Origin: DATLSM01 sp049585815
Lineage (GTDB): Bacteria; Actinomycetota; Thermoleophilia; Solirubrobacterales; 70-9
Reading direction: 5' to 3'
DNA: 49,299 nt
NCBI GenBank assembly: GCA_049585815.1
Contig: JBAVAR010000063.1
Location: forward strand, 1 to 49,299
Part shown: piece by piece, positions 1 through 7,263 of the stretch
How positions within the stretch are numbered: position 1 is the stretch's first letter
Layout of the letters: every line of letters begins with the position of its first letter
Made by a program: the position numbers and the translations under genes
Notes under the pieces: model-generated
The model's database searches: none
What the model saw: the letters and a program-made list of their open reading frames with translations, nothing else
What the model was told of the DNA's origin: nothing

Positions 1-322
1 TCAGTTTCTGGGTGGTGCAGGTGGGCAGGCCCTTGGTGTTGATCGAGCCGTGTTTGTCGAACTGCAGGTTGAGGGTTTTGAGCGCCGGGACGGGGGTGCC
101 GTCGGTGGTGGCGATCTTGCCTTCGAGGTGCAGGGTGAGCGGGGTGGGCTTGGTCTTGGAGAGCTTTGAGGGCTTGGTCTTGGCTTCGACCTGGACTTCG
201 AGGCCGCCGAGATGGACGGTTGTCGCCAGGGCGAGGGAGGCGCCGATCGCTCCCAAACAGAGGGCGGCGGCGAGCAGGAGCGCTGCCTTGGTGGTGCGCT
301 TTGTCGATCTGAAGGCCTTCAT
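1..322 (-). CDS. Secreted protein of unknown family, C-terminus beyond window
   Basis: Incomplete gene: the coding frame is open to base 1, so about 107 N-terminal residues are visible. The ATG at 322 is preceded on the minus strand by an AAGGAG Shine-Dalgarno about 10 nt upstream. The N-terminus has a basic start and a hydrophobic core ending near ALA, a typical signal peptide, so the protein is probably exported. The segment with residues HGSINTKGLPTC closely resembles HGVMQTQGLPTC in the next gene upstream, so the two are paralogues. They lie 28 bp apart on the same strand and are probably co-transcribed. No enzymatic motif was recognised. Confidence 0.75.
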   Translation of the reverse strand, partial: MKAFRSTKRTTKAALLLAAALCLGAIGASLALATTVHLGGLEVQVEAKTKPSKLSKTKPTPLTLHLEGKIATTDGTPVPALKTLNLQFDKHGSINTKGLPTCTTQKL

Positions 323-350
323 CTGGGTGGGCTCCTTGGGTCTGGGGTCT

Positions 351-1163
351 TTAGCCGCGCACCGAGCAGCGGCGTTGGAGGGTGATCTGCGCCTTGGAAT
401 TGTCGGCGAAGAGGAAGCTGGTTTTGGCGAAGGGGAAGGAGACGCTGTTAAAGCCCTTCGGGGCCGGGCAGTTGGCCGAGAGGACGCTCATCTTCTTGCC
501 GTGCAGGGTGTAGTTGCGCGAGAGGGAGAGGTCGATGCCGGTGATCTCGCCGTAGCCTGAGGCGATCGGGGGCACGGTGCCGATCAGATCGGTGCCGAAC
601 TGGCCGCCGCCCTTTTTCACTTCGAAGCGGATCACGAAGTTCAGGGTGATCGGGTGCTCGGAAGTGACCTGGGCGAAAATCGCGTGGTGGCCGTGGTAGA
701 GACCGTTATAGGCCTCCATCAACCCGTTTGAGGCAAAGACCCCCTGTTCTGGCAGGGCGATCCGGGTGGAGACGTTGCCGTGGCCCATCAGGGCGCCCCG
801 GCAGGCGTTGAGGGCGGCCGGGCCCGAGGAGGATTCAAGCGTCGAGAGCGAGCAGGTGGGAAGGCCCTGGGTCTGCATCACCCCGTGGCGGTTGATGTCG
901 AGCAGGATCTCTTTAAGTTCGGGCGGGACCGATTTGTCGGAGGTCGTGATCCCGGCTTCCATCAGGACCTGGATCGGGGCACGAGTGGATCGGGGAAGCC
1001 TTGAGGGAAGGATTTCCCCGTTGACGTTGACGATGACCTTGCCGTCGGCGGCTTTTTCAGCCTGGGCGGCTCCCGCGCAGATACAAAGCAGGGCGACCAG
1101 GGCCACTAGGGCGGCGGAGAGCCCGCCGGTCCACCTGCGCTTACTCCTCCTCTGCCGTCTCAT
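351..1163 (-). CDS. Secreted protein of unknown function, paralogue of its downstream neighbour
   Basis: A 270-residue protein. A TTG lies one codon upstream, but the ATG at 1163 is preferred because AAAGG sits 6 nt before it. Residues 1-35 form a signal peptide: an Arg/Lys-rich start, a hydrophobic stretch and an AQA cleavage-like end. The mature part has a beta-rich look and four to five cysteines (GLPTC, NACRG, ANCPAP, RRCSV) that could form disulfides outside the cell. It shares the HG-x4-QGLPTC region with the gene that follows it, pointing to a tandem duplication. I do not recognise the family; a structural or adhesive envelope role is only a guess. Confidence 0.8.
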   Translation of the reverse strand: MRRQRRSKRRWTGGLSAALVALVALLCICAGAAQAEKAADGKVIVNVNGEILPSRLPRSTRAPIQVLMEAGITTSDKSVPPELKEILLDINRHGVMQTQGLPTCSLSTLESSSGPAALNACRGALMGHGNVSTRIALPEQGVFASNGLMEAYNGLYHGHHAIFAQVTSEHPITLNFVIRFEVKKGGGQFGTDLIGTVPPIASGYGEITGIDLSLSRNYTLHGKKMSVLSANCPAPKGFNSVSFPFAKTSFLFADNSKAQITLQRRCSVRG

Positions 1164-1524
1164 CAACTGCCTTTCTCTCCTCGGTTTGCGCTCCCGGGTA
1201 GGGAACCCTTCCAGGCGCCAAAAGATTCGGTCTCGCCCGCAGGTAACCCCCTGCGGGCGTGCACCCTAGCTCAAAGCTCGCGTCTTCTGGCTGCTTGCGC
1301 CGGCATCGCCGTCGATCTTGCCGAGGAGATCGCAACCTGATGACTCCTCACAGAACCACTGGATCGCCATCCCAGAGCGATCCACGTGAGCATCGGCCTG
1401 CCGCACCCGGCGCCAAAGCAGCCTGCTCTATCTATACGGCCTGCCGCCCTGCAACTTTCGCTTCGGCGCCGACGACGCCCAGTTCCCGCTCTCTTGCTGG
1501 GCGGCACCCAGGAGCGCCGTACGG
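1164..1524. other. 361-bp intergenic stretch
   Basis: No convincing gene. Frames on both strands give only Arg/Pro-rich shadow proteins. It lies between the end of the PD40-like gene and the start of the secreted-protein pair, so it should carry the promoter for the pair. The only clear structure is the perfect inverted repeat at 1235-1258. Confidence 0.5.
1235..1258. repeat. Perfect 8-bp inverted repeat with 8-nt loop
   Basis: GCCCGCAG at 1235-1242 and CTGCGGGC at 1251-1258 are exact reverse complements around an 8-nt spacer. It lies about 70 bp upstream of the start of the secreted gene at 1163. No T-tract follows on either strand, so it may be a weak hairpin terminator for the gene ending at 1525 or a protein-binding palindrome. 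Confidence 0.4.
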
Positions 1525-2877
1525 TCACCGACCCCCGAAGATGGTTCGCCTGAAGACCCCCATGACCCCGGCTTGGATACCGCCGCTGAGGTTGGTCGAG
1601 GTCGACTGGTAGGCGGCGAGGGAGGCCCCGGCCGAGCAGGAGACGTTGGTCGAGTCGCCGTTCCCACCGGGTGAGTAACGGCCCGACTGCCGCGAGATCA
1701 GGAAGGTCCCATGATGGAGGAGGTCATGGACGTAGACGTTGCTGACCCGCGGATTTACGCCGAAGCCGTCGTAGGGATTGCCGAGGTCCGTGGCGACGCT
1801 CTGGAAACAGACGAACCGGCCATCACGCGGAATGTCGGGGTTGGAGGAATCGCCGTTGGCGATCGCTTTGCTGCCACCCCCACTCCGCGACGCGAGGAAG
1901 TCCTGGTTGCTGCCGTTGTCGCGCACATAGATGTTTTCCACGTCGTTGGCCAGATTGCTGAGGTTGGTGGCGGCGCTCTGGAAGGCGACCCGGCCGCCGT
2001 CCCCGTCCACTGAGGGATTGACCGCCGCGCGGTTCGCCACCTTTCCGTCTTCCGCCACCGAGACGAGGAAGGTGTTTCCGTCATCCAGCTTGCGCTCGTA
2101 GATCTGCGGTTCGCCGCTTCTGGCCAGGGGACTCAGGTCGGTGGCGCTGCTCTCAAAGACCACTGCGTTGCCGGTCGAGGAGATCTGCGGATGCGTCGAG
2201 TCGCCGTTGGCACCGCGCGAGACCAGCATCGTCCTTTCGGTTCGCATATTCCTCATGTAGATGTTGGTCACGCCGGGCCGGGCGCCTGGCGCGAGGTTGG
2301 TCGCGGTTGAGGCAAAGACGACCTCGTCGCCGTTGGAGGACATCGCGGGCGCGAAACTATCGCCGTTGCCCTTCGCCCCGTTGGCGCCGGAGGCGCGTGA
2401 GACGAGGATCGTTTCCCCCTTGCGCGAGAGGCGCAGATAGATGTTTGACTCCCCTCCGCGGCCACCGAGATTGCTCGCCGTCGAGGCAAAGGCGACGTTC
2501 CAGCCCCCGCCAGAGACCGCTGGTTCGGAGCTTTCCCCGTCCGCCGGCGCGCCTCCGGAGGAGCGCGAGATCAGCTCCGAGCTGTCTCGCGCCGCGCCCC
2601 ACAGGTTTACTGCGCTACCCGCTCGGCCCCCGCCGGAGACGTAACCGACGTACTGACCGTCAAGGGAAATTGATGGCTTGGAGCCTTCCGGACTGGCTTG
2701 CAATCCGCGCGGGTCCACAGCGTGCCCGACGAGCAGCGTCCGGTAGTCGTTGAACTGGGCGGCCTGGCCGACGATCGGCACCGCCAGTGCCAGCGCCAGC
2801 GCCAGCGCAACGAGGACGGCCCACCGGGCCCGGCCTCCAGCTGAGCTTGTCAGGGATCGTTTCGTCGTCATGGGCAT
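1525..2877 (-). CDS. Secreted TolB/PD40-type beta-propeller repeat protein
   Basis: About 450 residues. An N-terminal signal peptide (Ala/Leu-rich core, ending GQAAQ near residue 40) is followed by at least six repeats of roughly 50-60 residues. Each repeat carries elements like S-DG-xxVxFxSxATNL and I-Y-x-R, the pattern of WD40-like PD40 repeats in TolB-type propellers. Such proteins fold as beta-propellers and usually bind partners rather than catalyse. Expected outside the cell or on the envelope. Start codons at 2877 and 2871 are both possible; neither has a good ribosome-binding site. The gene stands alone. Confidence 0.75.
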   Translation of the reverse strand: MPMTTKRSLTSSAGGRARWAVLVALALALALAVPIVGQAAQFNDYRTLLVGHAVDPRGLQASPEGSKPSISLDGQYVGYVSGGGRAGSAVNLWGAARDSSELISRSSGGAPADGESSEPAVSGGGWNVAFASTASNLGGRGGESNIYLRLSRKGETILVSRASGANGAKGNGDSFAPAMSSNGDEVVFASTATNLAPGARPGVTNIYMRNMRTERTMLVSRGANGDSTHPQISSTGNAVVFESSATDLSPLARSGEPQIYERKLDDGNTFLVSVAEDGKVANRAAVNPSVDGDGGRVAFQSAATNLSNLANDVENIYVRDNGSNQDFLASRSGGGSKAIANGDSSNPDIPRDGRFVCFQSVATDLGNPYDGFGVNPRVSNVYVHDLLHHGTFLISRQSGRYSPGGNGDSTNVSCSAGASLAAYQSTSTNLSGGIQAGVMGVFRRTIFGGR

Positions 2878-3021
2878 GGGGCTCGAATGCCGCGCGGGAG
2901 CAAGCGCGGAGTCGGACTTCTGCTATCGGCAGCCCATACCCGTTGAATATGCGAAACGTCCCTGGTTCAAACATCTGTCTAGGGCTCATGGCCCTCCCCG
3001 AGGGCGTCTGAGGCCGCAGGC

Positions 3022-4053
3022 TCAGGGAGTGAGGACGATCTTCAGCGCTTCGCGCCGGTCATACAGCTCGTAGGCCTCGGGGGCCTGGTCGAGCTTCATC
3101 TGGTGAGTGACGAGCGGCGCTGGGTCGAGCAAACCCGACTCCATCAGTGCCAGCACACGGTCGACGTGTGCGATCACGTTGGCGAGACCCAGCCGAAGCG
3201 TCAGCCCCTTTAGCCAGGCCAGCCCCAGGGGCACCTCGCCGCGGCCGGCGTAGGCGCCGATACCGGAAACGGTGCCGGCATCCCGGCAGAGGCTGACCGC
3301 CATCGCCAGCGGCCCTGGATCGCCGACTGCGTCGACGACGATGTCCACGCCTCCGTCGGTCGCTGCCCGCACCGCCTGCTTGGGTTCCCCCTCGGTGAGG
3401 TGAAGTGGCCTGGCACCAAACTGCGCCGCCATCGCCAGTCGCTGCTCGACTGTGTCGATCGCGAAGATCTCGGTTGCACCTGCCGCCCGCGCGGCCTGCA
3501 CGGCGCAGAGCCCGACCGGGCCAAGGCCGAGGACGGCGACGGTGTCGCCGGCACGGATCCCCGCGTGGGCGACGGCGTGATAGCCGGTTCCCATCACATC
3601 ACCGGCGAAGAGTGCAATCTCGGCTGGCATCCCCTCCGGCACCCGACGCAGTGTCAGCTCGGCGCACGGAACCAGCAGCTTTTCAGCCTGGGCGCCCTGG
3701 AGGTCGCCCAGCTTGGAGCCGTGTCCGAAGGTGCGGCCGTTTCGGCAGCGGTGATAATCGCCCCGCAAACAAGACGAACAGGTGGCGCAGGCGGTGTGAA
3801 AACAACCGAGGACCCGGTCGCCAACCACGACTCGCCGGACACCCTCCCCAGCCGCGAGCACTGTGCCGACGAACTCATGGCCGATGATGAAGCCCGGCTC
3901 CACCGGCACCCGGCCGTGATAGATGTGCAGGTCCGAGCCGCAGATGCCGCTCGCCTCGACTTGGAGCAGGACCTCATCGGCAGCGGCAATCTCGGGGTCG
4001 GGCTTCTCCTCAACTCGGACCTCGCGGGGGGCCTGAAAGGTGACGGCGCGCAT
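3022..4053 (-). CDS. Zinc-dependent alcohol dehydrogenase (MDR superfamily)
   Basis: A 343-residue cytoplasmic oxidoreductase of the medium-chain family. Visible are the catalytic-zinc Cys38 (GICGSD), His59-Glu60 (GHE), the structural-zinc cysteines 89, 92, 95 and 103, and a Rossmann motif GLGPVG in the middle for NAD(P). The C-terminal KIVLTP end is typical. The frame opens at a TTG at 4080, but the ATG at 4053 matches the family start MRAVTF. A TACGGT hexamer lies 8 nt upstream of this ATG, consistent with a leaderless transcript. The substrate cannot be told; it resembles threonine dehydrogenase and formaldehyde dehydrogenase-like members. It follows the HD-GYP gene by 30 bp. Confidence 0.88.
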   Translation of the reverse strand: MRAVTFQAPREVRVEEKPDPEIAAADEVLLQVEASGICGSDLHIYHGRVPVEPGFIIGHEFVGTVLAAGEGVRRVVVGDRVLGCFHTACATCSSCLRGDYHRCRNGRTFGHGSKLGDLQGAQAEKLLVPCAELTLRRVPEGMPAEIALFAGDVMGTGYHAVAHAGIRAGDTVAVLGLGPVGLCAVQAARAAGATEIFAIDTVEQRLAMAAQFGARPLHLTEGEPKQAVRAATDGGVDIVVDAVGDPGPLAMAVSLCRDAGTVSGIGAYAGRGEVPLGLAWLKGLTLRLGLANVIAHVDRVLALMESGLLDPAPLVTHQMKLDQAPEAYELYDRREALKIVLTP

Positions 4054-4061
4054 CGAGCGCA

Positions 4062-4067
4062 ACCGTA
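4062..4067 (-). promoter_or_regulatory. Candidate -10 element for the alcohol dehydrogenase
   Basis: TACGGT on the minus strand, 8 nt before the ATG at 4053. No Shine-Dalgarno is present. It fits the recurring leaderless arrangement in this window. Confidence 0.3.
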
Positions 4068-4083
4068 TCTGTCTGACCAAGGC

Positions 4084-5475
4084 TTAGGCCGGGACCTGAA
4101 AGCGTCCGATCTCGCTGGCGGGGCTGGCGGTCTCGGCGATTCGCGCCTCCAGCGCCAGCTCCTTCTCGAAGTCGGCCGCCTCACCGTGCTGGAAAGAGAC
4201 GTCATCGCCCTCGAGCAGCTCGATGAACACCTCGACGAAACGCGTGTCGAGCTGCTTGCCTGCAACCCGCCGCAGCTCCTGGATCGCGTCGTGAGAGGAC
4301 ATCGGCGCTCGATAGGAGTCTCGGGCAGTCATCACGTCGTAGGTGTCGGCAACCGAGATGATCCGCGCGAGCTCCGGGATTTCCTCCCCGGCCAGGCCGC
4401 GCGGGTAGCCTTTGCCGTCGATCCGCTCATGGTGGGCAAGAATTATCTCGGCGACCGGCCCGTAGCCATCAAGGGAAGAGACGACGCGCGCGCCCTGTTG
4501 GGGGTGGCGCTTGATCAGCATCCAGTCCTCGTCCGTCAGCGGCACGTTCGCCTTGAGGATGCGGTCGGGGAGGATGAACTTGCCGATGTCGTGCAGCAAC
4601 GCGGCGATATGGACCAGCTCCTCCTCACGGCGCGAGTAGCCGGCCCGCTGGGCGATAGCCCGCGAGTAGCGCGCGACGGCGGCGCTGTGGCGGGCGGTCA
4701 TCTGATCGCGCAGATCCAGCGTGCGCAGCATTGCGCTTAGCATCCCAACCTGAAAGCTGGCGAGCTGCTTACTGCGCAGCTCGAGCTCAAGGGCGCGCTG
4801 CTGGGAGAGCAGAAGCTGCCCGAGCAGGTACTGGAAAGTGACGAGGACGACGCCGAACAAAGCGATCGCAGCAATGCCGATCTGGTGATAGATGAAGGCC
4901 ACCGCGACAGCCAGCATGGCGCTGGCAAACTCGGACGGGAGCACCGGCGGCAGAACCCGCAGCTTGGTCGAGAAGGACGAGCGCTCCACATAGCATCCGT
5001 AGCCAGCGATCATCAAGAAGTTGAGCGCTAAGGCCAGCTGGAACAGGGCAAAGACGCAGAGATAGAAGGACGGATTAGATGCCGTTAGGCCAAGTGCGTT
5101 GACGCCTTCTTGAAAGACGATCCCCCCGGCAAGCGGGAAAACCGCATAGGTGAGGACGTTGTTGAGCAGGTAGTGCCAATCATCGCGCCAGCGCAACCAT
5201 CCGGTGAAGATCGTGGCGACGCCAATCAGGGCGGCAGGAGTACCGCCGAGGAAAACCATCGCCACGACCAGGGCAAGGAAGCTGCCGGAGACCTTGACTT
5301 TCGACTCGGTGGGGACTGCAGTGAGGTCACTGAAGATCGAAAAGGCCAGCAAAACCGCGAACAAATCGAGATCCCAGTTGCACTGTGGCGCACGCCAGAC
5401 GCCAACACCGGCGGTCGCCACCAGAGCGGCGAGCATGCCGGCTATCGCAAGACGGGTTGGGCGCTTGTCAACCAT
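4084..5475 (-). CDS. Membrane-bound HD-GYP domain phosphodiesterase-like protein
   Basis: 463 residues. The first 230 hold about seven to eight hydrophobic segments, a membrane sensor module, followed by a short helical linker rich in Leu/Glu/Gln. The C-terminal half is an HD-GYP domain: the HD pair at 295-296 (LLHDIGK), HHE at 348-350, and the signature DGKGYP ending at 358. This family hydrolyses cyclic di-GMP in several bacteria, so the protein probably couples a membrane signal to second-messenger turnover. No GGDEF domain is present. Metal ligands look intact, so activity is plausible. It may be co-transcribed with the alcohol dehydrogenase downstream, but no functional link is evident. 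Confidence 0.88.
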   Translation of the reverse strand: MVDKRPTRLAIAGMLAALVATAGVGVWRAPQCNWDLDLFAVLLAFSIFSDLTAVPTESKVKVSGSFLALVVAMVFLGGTPAALIGVATIFTGWLRWRDDWHYLLNNVLTYAVFPLAGGIVFQEGVNALGLTASNPSFYLCVFALFQLALALNFLMIAGYGCYVERSSFSTKLRVLPPVLPSEFASAMLAVAVAFIYHQIGIAAIALFGVVLVTFQYLLGQLLLSQQRALELELRSKQLASFQVGMLSAMLRTLDLRDQMTARHSAAVARYSRAIAQRAGYSRREEELVHIAALLHDIGKFILPDRILKANVPLTDEDWMLIKRHPQQGARVVSSLDGYGPVAEIILAHHERIDGKGYPRGLAGEEIPELARIISVADTYDVMTARDSYRAPMSSHDAIQELRRVAGKQLDTRFVEVFIELLEGDDVSFQHGEAADFEKELALEARIAETASPASEIGRFQVPA

Positions 5476-5717
5476 CGGCTCGGGGAGCGACGCGTCGCGG
5501 AGGTGCTGACCCGTCGACCGCTCCTACAGATTCAAAGGCCGTAGCCCATTCCCTGCGCCCGCGGTCGGCAGATTCTTGCACCTAACGCAACTTGCCCCTC
5601 TCAAGGTACTGAGAGGATCCAGGACTAGCAAGGCGGCTGGCCGGATTGCGAGCGTTTTCCCGACGCGGGTCCGATCGGTCGCATCAGAGGGGGAGCCCGA
5701 ATGGCACAGAAAAACGC

Positions 5718-5745
5718 AAAGGACGTCCCCGAGGGGACGCCCTTT
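5718..5745. terminator. Strong bidirectional hairpin, terminator-like
   Basis: Arms 5718-5730 and 5733-5745 are complementary over 13 positions with a single A/C mismatch. The core CGTCCCC/GGGGACG is perfect, and AAAGG/CCTTT closes the base. A-rich sequence precedes and T-rich sequence follows, so the shape is that of an intrinsic terminator readable from either strand. It lies between two divergent genes, with no known gene ending here. Confidence 0.5.
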
Positions 5746-5854
5746 CAAATCGTCTCGAACGACTGGTAGCCGCTCGCGTAAAGATCTAGTGACGGAAGCC
5801 CATGTGCCTATCTCCTTATCTCGAATGAAGCCCTCAAATTGCGCACCGCAATCC

Positions 5855-5931
5855 GAAACTTGTGAAGTGCCTGAAGATGTTTGTAGCACAGCTTGGCGAA
5901 AACTTGTGCATCTGCAGGAAAACTTGTGCAT
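5855..5931. repeat. Tandem operator-like repeats upstream of the MFS gene
   Basis: GAAAACTTGTGCAT occurs exactly at 5898-5911 and again at 5918-5931, a spacing of 20 bp or about two helical turns. A shorter copy, GAAACTTGTG, lies at 5855-5864, with its matching core 44 bp upstream of the first full copy. The second copy ends 2 bp before the ATG at 5934. Same-face direct repeats at a promoter usually mark a transcription-factor binding site; the factor is unknown. Confidence 0.5.
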
Positions 5932-5933
5932 AA

Positions 5934-7262
5934 ATGCAGTACGACGCACGGCTAGCTATGCGTAGGCGACGCCTGAGCGACCCCCTGCGGCGGCCCCTCT
6001 TCCGCCGGCTGGCGGCGACCTATGCGGTTAATGAGTTGGGCGACTGGATGGGGATCGTCGCCCTCTCGATCCTCGTCTTCGAACGCACCGGGAGCGCCTT
6101 GGCGACCGCGGCTCTCTTCCTTGGCACTCGCTTCCTCCCCGCTTTGCTCGCCCCGATCCTCGTCGCCCGGGCAGAGCAGCCGCCTGCGCGCTTCGCGCTA
6201 CCGGTGATCTACTGCGGCGAGGCGGCAGCGTTCGGCGCCCTGGCGCTGCTGGCCACCCACTTCTCGCTTGCCGGGGTGATCGTGCTGGCGACAATCGACG
6301 GCGCCCTGGCGCTGACCGGCCGCTCGCTTACCCGGGCTGTGGTCGCAGCCCTGCTGGAGCCGGCAGGGGAGCTGCGCAGCGGCAATGCCGTCCTCAACGT
6401 CGCTTTCACTGGCGGCGCAGCGATCGGCCCGGCGCTCGCAGGGCTCGTCGTCGCCGGTTTCGGCGTTCAGACAGCGCTGTTGTTCGACGCGGCCTCCTTC
6501 TACATCGTTGGCTGGGTCCTACTCACCGCCGGGCCATTCCCTCGGGTTGAGCCGGACCCTGGGGATCTGCGCCAACGGGTCCGCGCCGGCCTCGCGTACA
6601 TCCGCGAGCAGGCGACGCTGCGGCGACTGCTCCTTGCCCAGGGTGCCGCCTTCCTCTTCTTTGCCGCGGTGATTCCGATCGAGGTGATCTACGCCAAGCA
6701 GACCCTGGGCGCCGGCGACTCCGGCTATGGACTGCTGCTCGCTAGCTGGGGAGTCGGCATGGTGATCGGCAGCGTAGTTTTTGCCGCGGTCCGGCGCACA
6801 CCGCTGCCCCTCCTTCTCTTCTTCAGCACCGTCGCAGTCGGCGTCGGCTACCTTGGCCTCGCGGTTGCGCCCAGTCTGGCCCTCGCCTGCGCCGCCTCGG
6901 TGGTCGGCGGAACGGGCAACGGCGTGCAGTGGGTGGCGGTGATCAGTGCCGTGCAGGAGCTCACCGTCCAGGGCATGCAGGCGCGGGTGATCAGCGTGCT
7001 TGAGTCGATCGGTGCGGCGATGCCCGGAATCGGCTTCCTGATCGGTGGACTTGTCGCCACTCTCTGGGAACCTCGCGCCACCTTCTTCTTTGCCGGGATT
7101 GGCATCCTCGCGATAGTCGCGGTGGCGACGCCGGTCCTTGGTGGACAATGGTCTGAACGCCTGTCCAGAGCCAACCCTGGCGACCTTGACGCGAGCGAGG
7201 AGTTTGTGGTGGAGTTGATCGCAGGGGGAAGTTCGTCCGGTCCCACTACGCGGAGGTCCTGA
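5934..7262 (+). CDS. MFS transporter, probable exporter
   Basis: 442 residues with about twelve hydrophobic segments, an inner-membrane major facilitator. The N-terminal region (NELGDWMGIVALSILVFERTGS) and the pattern of loops resemble the MFS_3/EntS-like exporters of siderophores or macrolides. The start is uncertain: ATG at 5934 has only a weak AGGAAA upstream, and ATG at 5958 (MRRRRLSD) is also reasonable. Tandem 14-bp repeats abut the first start and suggest regulated expression. The stop codon is separated by one base from the TTG start of the peptide-binding protein, whose ribosome-binding site lies inside this gene, so the two are coupled. The substrate cannot be deduced. Confidence 0.82.
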   Translation: MQYDARLAMRRRRLSDPLRRPLFRRLAATYAVNELGDWMGIVALSILVFERTGSALATAALFLGTRFLPALLAPILVARAEQPPARFALPVIYCGEAAAFGALALLATHFSLAGVIVLATIDGALALTGRSLTRAVVAALLEPAGELRSGNAVLNVAFTGGAAIGPALAGLVVAGFGVQTALLFDAASFYIVGWVLLTAGPFPRVEPDPGDLRQRVRAGLAYIREQATLRRLLLAQGAAFLFFAAVIPIEVIYAKQTLGAGDSGYGLLLASWGVGMVIGSVVFAAVRRTPLPLLLFFSTVAVGVGYLGLAVAPSLALACAASVVGGTGNGVQWVAVISAVQELTVQGMQARVISVLESIGAAMPGIGFLIGGLVATLWEPRATFFFAGIGILAIVAVATPVLGGQWSERLSRANPGDLDASEEFVVELIAGGSSSGPTTRRS

Positions 7263-7263
7263 G

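Larger units (their letters stand above)
5476..5933. other. 458-bp gene-free region between divergent genes
   Basis: Less GC-rich than its surroundings. Frames on both strands give no convincing protein. It separates the HD-GYP gene (minus) from the MFS exporter (plus) and must carry control regions for both. It contains a strong hairpin at 5718-5745 and three copies of a GAAA(A)CTTGTG element ending just before the MFS start. A small RNA between hairpin and repeats is possible but not supported by anything specific. Confidence 0.55.

Noticed and set aside
3400..4740. Long plus-strand open frame (446 codons) opposite the dehydrogenase and HD-GYP genes
   Set aside because: Shadow frame produced by GC-rich codon bias; the minus strand carries two clear protein families across it.
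5524..5949. 141-codon open frame on the minus strand in the gene-free region
   Set aside because: No recognisable domain, no ribosome-binding site, amino-acid composition of a chance frame, and it overlaps the MFS start region.
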